Source: Adiantum capillus-veneris (Eukaryota; Streptophyta; Polypodiopsida; Polypodiales; Pteridaceae). Taken from it: a DNA stretch of 64,000 bases. Shown one piece after another: positions 56,740 to 64,000 of this stretch. A program made the position numbers and the translations under genes. The notes beneath the pieces were generated by a model that ran no database searches, was not told where the DNA came from, and worked only from the letters and a program-made list of their open reading frames with translations. Positions within the stretch are counted from its first letter, which is position 1, and the number at the start of each line of letters is the position of its first letter. The stretch is from assembly GCA_014529385.2 (NCBI GenBank), contig CM043945.1, positions 155,626,741 through 155,690,740 of the forward strand, in the 5' to 3' direction.

Positions 56740-57310
56740 ATGATACTCTTAACTATCTTCCTTTGAGTATTAACGTCACAAATTTTTCATCCCAATCCTA
56801 GATAGCTTTGTATGTTCTCATTTATGGAACTCTTAGTGCAATATCCTCGTTCATATTCTCATTAGGAATGCCGATAAACGTATGTGGACACTGAAATCCA
56901 TGTATAAAGATGTTGAGATTGATCAAACCCAATGTTGGAGTAAATTCCTTATGGCATCCTTTGACTTTAGTCCTACAGTGCTCCAATGGGTGGGTAGTTA
57001 CCCTTTTGTAGGTTGAGTAGTTTACTACATTGAGCCGATCACATATGTCTACAAGTGCTTTGACTTTGAATCCATCTTTCAATGTTACTGTGATTCTCAT
57101 GACCAATCCATCTAGCCATTCATTGCAGGTCTCCAATTTATCTTTTGCTAAAGAATAACTAAAGTGCTGAGGGTGAATCTTAAGTGTATTGATTGGCAAA
57201 ACTTCAAGGATTGATTGCATTGCAGCTTTTTGTTTCAAGATTCGAATGCATACCTTCTCTTGAGCTTCCTCAAGAAGTTGTTTCCATTTAAATTTTTTTC
57301 TTAGTTGCAT
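56740..57310 (-). pseudogene. PR2-type retropepsin-like domain downstream of integrase
   Basis: Minus-strand reading KFKWKQLLEEAQEK, then DGLVMRITVTLKDGFKVKAL, VDICDRLNVVNYSTYKRV (DTG-like position reads DIC), TKVKGCHKEFTPTLGLINLN, PHTFIGIP and, past the end of the open frame, MRTYKAI / DWDEKFVTL. Segment by segment it follows PR2 of copy 2 (ALLDTVAQHNF, QVKGVNKKKTTFFGILH, FLVMPVG, WMSAVKCNIDW). It immediately follows the C-terminus of an integrase on the same strand, which is an unusual position for a protease. Confidence 0.65.
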
Positions 57311-57329
57311 GCATTCTTCTCAAGAGATC

Positions 57330-58440
57330 ATCCGTTAATGGTAAATGGTACTTTCTTAAGCAACATTAACTAATCCAATTTTCCATTATTTTTCCATCTA
57401 AGGTGGCTAGTTTAATTGTCCCACTTGGTGAAACATTCTGTATTACGAAAGGAACATGTCTCGTTTTCTTGAATGTATGGATGCAAGATCAAATCTCTTG
57501 GCTTCAAGACTTTTGTCAACAAATGTGAGTCAAATAATTGTTTTTTTTTTTTTTTTGTTTCTAAGCATACATACATGCAATAGCATCTATTATCTACTAA
57601 TCTAGCTGTTTCAAATCCTCAAGTTGTTCTGACAACTCATTACCTTTCCACTTTATCTCATGTGCAACTCTGAGGTGGGTAACAAAAACTCCACTGGCAA
57701 TAAAACGTTGAGTTCGTAGACCAAGTTAAATGGAGTGGCATTCAAATTTTTTTTGAATGACACTTTATAAGCCCATAAAGGCAAATGAAGATTCATCTCC
57801 CAGTTAGTTGTTCCAGAGCTTACAATCTTAGTAAGCGCGCACCAAGCTTAAGATCTTGTTTGTATGTTCTACTTGACCATTTTTCTGAGGATGATAAGGT
57901 GCGGATTTGTTATGGATCACCAAAAACTCATTTGATAAATTTTCTATCACCTTGCTACTGAGAAAGTGCAATCTTTAATCACTTGCAAGATCAATATTAA
58001 GTCTCTATCGTGTAAATAGGCACTCATATAGGAATGTAGTGGTGGTTTGAGCATCGTTCTTTCTACTGGCTTTTGCTTCTATCCATTTAGTCAAGTAATT
58101 TGTGGCCACAATAATGTAATGAGACTAAGTCTTGTGTATAGGTGGTTGTATTGGACAAGCAAAGTCGATACCCCACTTAGCAAGTGCTCTTGCTCCCATC
58201 AAAGGTCGCAATGGGATGATGTCAATTCTAGTCAAAATTTTGTCTCTCTAACAAGAGTCACGTGTTGTCAAACAAATTCTATTACATTAGCAAACAAATT
58301 TGGCCACAAGACTTCAGTCATCAAAATAGCTCTAGCCATGGTTTCATGGGAGAAATGATTGCCTACTAGCCCGATGTTGTGTAACTCCGCTTACATGATA
58401 GGAAAAAGAACTAAAGGATGCTGATTAGGTTTTTTGAGGA
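57330..58440 (-). pseudogene. Ty3/gypsy integrase relic
   Basis: Minus-strand, frames broken by several stops. In element order: a zinc-binding N-terminal piece (NHFSHETMARAILMTEVLWP, 58365-58300), GARALAKWGIDFACPIQPP (first catalytic Asp, about 58200-58140), [25 protein letters not shown]-like second Asp region (about 58000-57970), YHPQKNGQVEHTNKIL with the catalytic Glu (about 57920-57870), then the C-terminal FVIQNVSPSGTIKLATLDGK and WIS / LRKYHLPLTDDLLRRMHATK (57450-57310). This is the plant Ty3 integrase pattern. RT and RNase H upstream (58440-59100) could not be recognised. Confidence 0.8.
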
Positions 58441-58699
58441 CTATAAGTTTATTCAGCAGTGACCAAGGCTCAATAACAAGCAAGTTCAATGATATGTATG
58501 CCAAATATGGTGCACTTAATAGAGCGATAAGTGATTGAGGAGCACTTAGTACGGAATGTCATCTCTAGCGGTGCATTGATGGTAGGGAATGGCAGAAAGG
58601 GATACCCTAGCAGTGATTTAGTTGAGTTGTATGTCAGACGGCTAATGGAGACAAAACTACCATGCTTGAAAGTGCTTTGGTTGATAAAAATGCTCAATG

Positions 58700-60733
58700 A
58701 TTGAACTTTAAGAAGAAGTAAATGCTTGAGAAATGTGGAGAATCACCTGGACGGACACGTAGTTGTACACCACATTTGTACTCTATTATTATCCCGAGCT
58801 AGTGTAGTGATACTCGTGTAAATCTTGATTCTCGAGTAGCAGGTGGATTCCCTGAGTTGTAATTCTTTCATGAGATAATTGTAAAGATCAATGTGATCCG
58901 ACCACTTGCCATTTAGAAAGCCCTAAGTATAAAGGTCAATAACTTTAATGTGAAAAGGGGGCTTATCTTGGAGAGAAGAAGGAGCTCTACAAAATGTACG
59001 CTCAAGCTACTAAGCTGCTCTAATTTGTAATCAATTTTTCTAATGATTGGATAATCCGATTCCAATTTTGAAACTTGCATGTGTTCCTCTCTTTTTGCTC
59101 TTTTATTCAAGTGTAAGCATTGTTAGTTTTGTTGAGGTTAGCCACTACGCGTTAGTGAGCCCAACCATCATATTTGAGTGCTTAAATTACTATTTTTTGA
59201 TGTTTTGACCATAGGAGAGTGTTCTTAAATCATAGGGCGACATTTTTTGTATGTTTTGTTGTAATTTTTAAAACTTTTTTCATGATGGATCATGATTTTA
59301 GTACCTTTTCGAATTGCAACCATACTTGACAGGATAGTATCTCTAGATGTTTTAGACTTCCTAAAGTTTGATTGCATTTCGAGTCAGATCGAGTGCCGAA
59401 ATGGTGTGATGACCTACAGCGGTGAGAAATGACATATACATAGCTATTATTGAGTGGTGGTTTGCTTGTTAAGTTGGTGTTTTTTTTTAATTAGGTCCAC
59501 TTCTTGAGATTGACAATCTCAAAGAGTCTCCGTGTCCCATCCGATTCACTTCCTTGATTATTGACATTATGTTAGTGTCAGATAGCTATGCTACAAATGT
59601 CCGTTGCGATGAACCGCTAACAACTCCTTCAAGTCATCATAAAGTATTTGCTTTATGTTTGAATTATCTCCTCTACCTGTGTGAAGAAGTTACACCTCCA
59701 CGCAACAATAGACAATGTTTTTATATGATAGACATATGGACTTTTTTAATCCTTCTAGTGGCCATGTACAAGGCATTTGAATGTGTCAACAAATGCACAA
59801 TGATGAAATCTTCCAAGACAATCTTTTAATAGAAAATGTCTTTGTGAGTCGTGACTCTACTCATTGTAGAGTTTCATACCAATTTGGGTAGGGCAAATAG
59901 GTTCTAGGTTGTTTAATTGGAGATACAAAGAGAGGGCAAGTGCATTCACACCTATGTTGGCATCTTGAAAGCATGTGGCATTATGCATTATGCATGTGAT
60001 TAACATGGGTGAACATTTGCATAGAAACTTTTTGTTGAGATTTCTTATGGTATTGAAATGCGTTGTTCGACGCATTTTTGACACCCCGTTTTTTGTAAAT
60101 TTGTACATACGGACATGACTCCCGATGTCAAAAGTGTGTTTGGGCTTTATTTCTGTGGGGTTTTTAGCTTGCTTTAGCAAGCACATGTACATGCATTGCA
60201 AGTCACTAGTCTAGTGACAATTGTTGGGCTAGTGTAAGTGCCCGTGAGTGAGTTTTTTGAAGGGAGATTTGTATATAACTTAAACTCATGTACAGACTTA
60301 AAAAAGTTCAGTCAAATATCAGAAATTTTCAGGTTTTGGGTCGTTGTGTGTTCTTGATATATTTTTTATTACCAATTTCAATATGTTTGTTTGTGAATGA
60401 TAACATTTAGTCAAAATTTACAATAACAAATTTAATAGTTTTATTTTTATTTTTATTTTTGAAAATGTGTGTGTGTGTTTAAGTTTGATATTCCCGACCT
60501 ATACATGATCCACATAAGATTCAATTGTTTAAAATAATATAATAGATAGCAATATACATTTGGAATCACTTAGTGCAAAGAGTTGAATGATAATTATGAC
60601 GGAATTCCAATCTATATTTGAGTACAAGATCAAATTGTACAACATGAAATCATTTTTTAATGAACGACTATAGAATACAATAGTGTATATTGTTGAAGAA
60701 GTTGTTGCTGGTCTACTATCTTTGTAATGAAAT
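58700..60733. other. AT-rich spacer, no gene recognised
   Basis: Short frames (58913-59110, 59554-59829, 59857-60201) show no known domain. Might include eroded pol sequence of the gypsy relic near its left edge. Confidence 0.4.
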
Positions 60734-61550
60734 GACTTTGTAATTTCAAGTTTTGTATGTAATTTCAGTCAATTTCAGTAAATTTGTGCTTTTTAAGCAC
60801 CCTTGGGGGTAGATAAGCCTATAAGGGGCAATAAAAAGCCTGGCCACAAGGGCCCGCAAATGGCCCATCCATCAGTTTTGGATGGGCCATTTGCGCGCCC
60901 TTGTGGCCAGGCTTTTTTTCCCCCCTTGTAGGCTTATCTACCCCCAAGGGTACTTAAAAAACACAACTTTACTAAAACCTATTGGTTTTGCAACATTATT
61001 TTGCATGGATCCTTGTGGACACCCTTTTTTGGCCATTTCAAGCTTTGAAATTCCTATAGGATATAAAAAAAAAAAACATATTGTGAAACCAAGTGTCTAT
61101 GCAACATTAATTTGGAATTTTGAAATGTCCAATGTAATTGGACTTTTTGGTGCAGGGATGTACTAGGTAGAGCTAAAGCAGGTGATAGTGTGCTGGAAAC
61201 TTCATTTCATAATGGATTTCACCTTTTCTAGTGTCCTTGAGTGTGAATATATGCTGGAATTGCCATAGAAAGGGTGCATCTAAATTAATGATGCAAAACC
61301 AATTCATTTCAATAAATTTGTGCTTTGTATTTATCCTAGGGGGTAGATAAGCCTAAAAGGGGAAAAATAAAGCCTGGCCACAAGGGCGTGCAAATGGCCC
61401 ATCCAAAACTGATGGATGGGCCATTTGCGCGCCCTTGTGGCCAGGATTTTTTTGGCCCTTGGCAGGCTTATCTACCCCCTAGGGAACATAAAATACCTAA
61501 ATTTACTGAAATTGATTGAAACTACATACAGAACTTGAAATTACAAAGTC
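60734..61550. mobile_element. Foldback element with about 270-bp inverted arms, each itself a hairpin
   Basis: The left arm starts GACTTTGTAATTTCAAG and the right arm ends with its reverse complement CTTGAAATTACAAAGTC. Arms run inward through GGGTAGATAAGCCT, GCCTGGCCACAAGGGC, GCAAATGGCCCATCC and on to TTGGTTTTGCA. Inside each arm, GGGGGTAGATAAGCCT...GGATGGGCCATTTGC and its inverse form a second, tighter palindrome (about 60801-60952 and 61338-61488). The middle (about 61005-61280) has no open gene. No clear target duplication. Non-autonomous. Confidence 0.85.
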
Positions 61551-61725
61551 ACTTATCAAAACAATTTTCATATCACCAATTGAAACAATTTTCAAGATTG
61601 ACAAATCACATTCAAAAGAATTTGCAAGATAGAGAGACAATTTCAAATATTTTTTATTACTTCCAAAACGGTGATTTTACATCATGTATCTGAGGAGTTC
61701 ATAATTTTTTTTGACCATTTCCTGG

Positions 61726-63266
61726 CACCTATTTTGCGCGTAAGGCAACTCCCCAATCAAGAGGGAGTGCGCTATGGCCTGGGTCACTTGAGCCAATGGA
61801 AGCATGTATCCCTATCTGGGCAAGCACTTTACCACGAAAGCCAGTGCCAAACGTTCTGCATACAAGGGATCTACGCACTAGGAACACTTGATGCGCAGTT
61901 TGAGCAATGGTGCTCAAACACAAAAACTTGCTCAAAGCTTTTAATGACCAAGTCATAAAATGGGCTTGGGAAGTAAATTCATTATGGATAATGGCCACAT
62001 CGCCAGGGGGGAGTTGTCCTAGGTAATGCGCAAGGGAAGCTTGAGGTCCAAAGCCCGTCCGCTTGCCACCCGTCCTTGCAGCAAAATCATCAACCTCCAC
62101 GACATCCTGTCATAAACCGATGAAGGTTGAGAAAAAAGACAATGAAGGATACAATAGTAACATGAAATTTAGGATACAGTTTACCTCCTGCTCCTTGTCA
62201 TCCTCCTCCCTGTTGCCCTTTGCATCCAAGTCAATGCTCCCATGCACCACAGATACGACCTTTGGATCATCAGAATGGCATATGCATCCTAGCAGCCTCA
62301 ACCTTGGCTTGCGTGGCTTGGAATTCTTCATCAGCCACGTGCAACTGCTCTGCTGCGAGGACCTCCGCACATACAGCTGCAATAGTGTCAGCAACAGAGT
62401 CCCCATCTGGCAAGAGCTTACTTTCTAGGGCATCTGGCGTATTGTGTAAGGGACATTTGGTGCTGTTGCATAGCACGCTCAAGCATTCATCCATGCGCAG
62501 GCCAAATGCTTTCTCCAAATCATGTAGGAACACATACTCCTCCCCATCCACTAACACTGAGGAGAAGCGGCTGATTTCTACCTCTGGGATAGCCACATTC
62601 GTCAGTGGTAGTGGCACTGGAGTGTCACTAGGGCCAGCCGCAACTATGGATTTCTCAACCAGTTCCTCAAGACCCCTAGGGTACTCGAGCCGGTGTGCCT
62701 TTCCTTCCGCTGCAGGGTTCATGAGGATAACCTGCTGCTCCTTGGTGTCCTTGATGAAGGACCCAACCTGAAGGTGTGGTAAGCGAAGCTCCTCCAAATC
62801 AGGTTCCTCGCTCACCAAGAAGATAAATGTTGCGAGCCAAGAAAGGTACTCCGCCCCCAACTTACGCTTCTTGAGCGCTGAGACCCCTGGGGCTTGCTTG
62901 TCCAAGTACTGGGGCTTGCTCGTCCAAGTAATGGTCTGCATCGGTTGCAATTTCTTGGAATCGTTGCAACCGCTTGGAGAATGGGTGATCACCTTTGTGT
63001 ATATAGCGCAAAAGATCACAAGGCACCCAGATCCCTACATGTGGGGGGATAGATACAGAATATTTTATGATGTGCTTCTCCATGAACGCAAAAATCACAA
63101 AAAATGCATCCATGTGAAGGACAACTGTGGCATCAAGGTCAGGGAGACGAGTAAAAAAGGTGTGGAGGTCCTACTTCCCTTTGTATTTGGTGTCCTCGAG
63201 GAAGAGGATGAAGCGTGACAAAGGGTTGGATGTGGCTGCAGATGCAGAGGCTGTGGAAGCATCCAT
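61726..63266 (-). pseudogene. Unidentified spliced plant gene, damaged
   Basis: Minus-strand coding sequence starting at ATG 63266 (MDASTASASAATSNPLSRFI). Codon 32 is a TAG (63171-63173), after which the frame stays open with LPDLDATVVLHMDAFFVIF, HVGIWVPCDLLRYIHKGDHP and FSKRLQRFQEIATDADHYLD. A 22-bp tandem duplication (62887-62930) then shifts the frame into the long open stretch to about 62270 (LSWLATFIFLVSEEPDLEEL, EISRFSSVLVDGEEYVFLHD). A further one-base shift near 62285 leads to KGNREEDDKEQE, an intron 62184-62107 (GT...AG, 78 nt), and DVVEVDDFAARTGGKRTGFG. No family is recognised. The downstream Cys-rich reading near 61800-61950 is uncertain. Confidence 0.55.
62107..62184 (-). other. 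Intron, 78 nt
   Basis: Donor GAG|GTAAACTG and acceptor TTTATGACAG|GATGTC on the minus strand. Removing it joins two reading frames in phase 0 (KEQE to DVVEVDD). Confidence 0.7.
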
Positions 63267-63271
63267 GTCTA

Positions 63272-63544
63272 GCTTGGGGTGTAGACAGAGAGTGGAGGAG
63301 CTCAAGAGTTGCAAAAGTGAAAATAGCGAATGAGTTAGGTGGCCCCCCTTTTATAATGGACCCTTTTTTTAAGACGTTAAAAAAAAGGCACTTTCACCAA
63401 AAAATGATTTCTCATCCCAATGCAAAAAATTATATTCAAAGGCATGATTTGCCGAAGCAAATCGTGTTGATTACAGCGGGGATCAATTTGAAAATTGCAA
63501 GAGTTACAAAGTTATAAGATCGATAGCATAGTTCCATCCATCCC
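63272..63544. other. Intergenic stretch between two minus-strand genes
   Basis: Contains homopolymer A/T runs and no coding similarity. It should hold the terminator of the upstream gene and the promoter of the 63266 gene. Confidence 0.4.
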
Positions 63545-64000
63545 CTAGTCCTCCTTGACCTTCAGTTTGTCTTCCATTCTCTTCCCAATCTGCGGACATT
63601 CATTACAATAAGCATCCAATGATCGACAAACCATGATGTATTGAAAATGTGGTGGAAGGATTCTCACCTTGTGACCTTGTAAACGAAATTGTGCTTGTTG
63701 AAGGGCCTCAAAACCCATAATAACCAAATGTTCTCGAACATTATTGAGAGTCCAATGCTTGTTCACTTGGACTGCCTCCAAAGCATCGTTGGGCATCTTC
63801 ACTGCAATGTCAAAGCTTGCAATAGCGCCGTCTACACTCTGTAAGGGAGTCCACACTCCAAGCTTGCACATCCAACGATCATAGTGAAATCGTATGTACA
63901 AGGAGGTACGGGATTTCAAATAGCGCATTCCAATACCTGAAGCTCCAACCTTACAACGGTACCGGTCCCCGTTGTGCATGACCTCCACAAAACCCCAGTC
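63545..64000 (-). CDS. Unidentified protein, C-terminal exons (runs off window)
   Basis: Minus-strand gene entering from the right edge with no disruption. Reading from the edge: WGFVEVMHNGDRYRCKVGAS, a basic/aromatic stretch (KSRTSLYIRFHYDRWMCKLG), VWTPLQSVDGAIASFDIAVK, NDALEAVQVNKHWTLNNVRE, HLVIMGFEALQQAQFRLQGH. A GT...AG intron of 78 nt (63667-63590; AAG|GTGAGA and TGTCCGCAG|ATTGGG) is predicted, giving the final residues IGKRMEDKLKVKED and a stop at 63545. Because 78 is divisible by three, retention also stays in frame. The 'LGxWxxxxxAIxxFDIA' pattern is faintly AP2-like, but I do not assign a family. Confidence 0.6.
   Translation of the reverse strand, partial: DWGFVEVMHNGDRYRCKVGASGIGMRYLKSRTSLYIRFHYDRWMCKLGVWTPLQSVDGAIASFDIAVKMPNDALEAVQVNKHWTLNNVREHLVIMGFEALQQAQFRLQGHKVRILPPHFQYIMVCRSLDAYCNECPQIGKRMEDKLKVKED

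Overview
This window looks like repeat-dominated nuclear DNA of a land plant. The evidence is LINEs with plant-type ORF1 and RT parts, Ty3/gypsy and Ty1/copia remnants, a primer-binding site matching plant tRNA-Asp, 78-nt introns, and a decayed fragment of a plant-type HMG-CoA reductase. The very abundant long (GA)n, (CA)n and (TA)n tracts, and a family feel I associate with fern sequence, make a fern plausible. That is inference; nothing here fixes the species. No rRNA, tRNA, CRISPR array or bacterial-type operon was seen. Only the minus-strand segment at the right edge (61.7-64 kb) looks like non-transposon gene sequence, and part of it is broken.

Layout. 0.4-4.5 kb: minus-strand LINE remains (RT block, and a separate ORF1 block with a CCHC knuckle); the RT block is split by a 253-bp terminal-inverted-repeat element with a 7-bp target duplication. 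5.3-9.1 kb: AT-rich spacer with many microsatellites. 9.1-10.5 kb: an ORF1-only LINE derivative. 11.6-16.2 kb: a LINE graveyard with shared 3' hairpin tails. 16.2-21.0 kb: LTR-element copy 3, minus strand, with its 5' part inverted. 21.6-26.3 kb: a minus-strand LTR/PBS, a GC-rich LINE 3' end and a copia gag-protease scrap. 27.7-39.5 kb: LTR-element copy 2, whose 5' LTR is split by a 3.5-kb LINE. 40.4-40.9 kb: a copia-like LTR/PBS junction. 42.8-45.7 kb: local repeats and the HMGR pseudogene fragment. 45.7-54.65 kb: LTR-element copy 1, young and complete, with near-identical LTRs and a 5-bp target duplication. 55.7-58.4 kb: a MULE-like SWIM fragment, then a minus-strand gypsy integrase relic. 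60.7-61.55 kb: a foldback element made of two inverted hairpins.

The main story is a family of LTR retrotransposons (copies 1-3) that encode a large Gag with four zinc knuckles and a retropepsin but no reverse transcriptase, RNase H or integrase. Copy 2 carries a second retropepsin-like domain (PR2) directly after the first, and copies 2 and 3 carry a separate acidic ORF of about 130 residues near the 3' end. The integrase relic at 56.4-58.4 kb has a PR2-type domain and WVPK repeats downstream of integrase. My reading is that the autonomous ancestor was ordered gag-PR1-RT-RH-IN-PR2-WVPK tail-acidic ORF. Copies 1-3 would be deletion derivatives moved in trans, and copy 1 has further lost PR2 and the acidic ORF yet is the one that jumped most recently.
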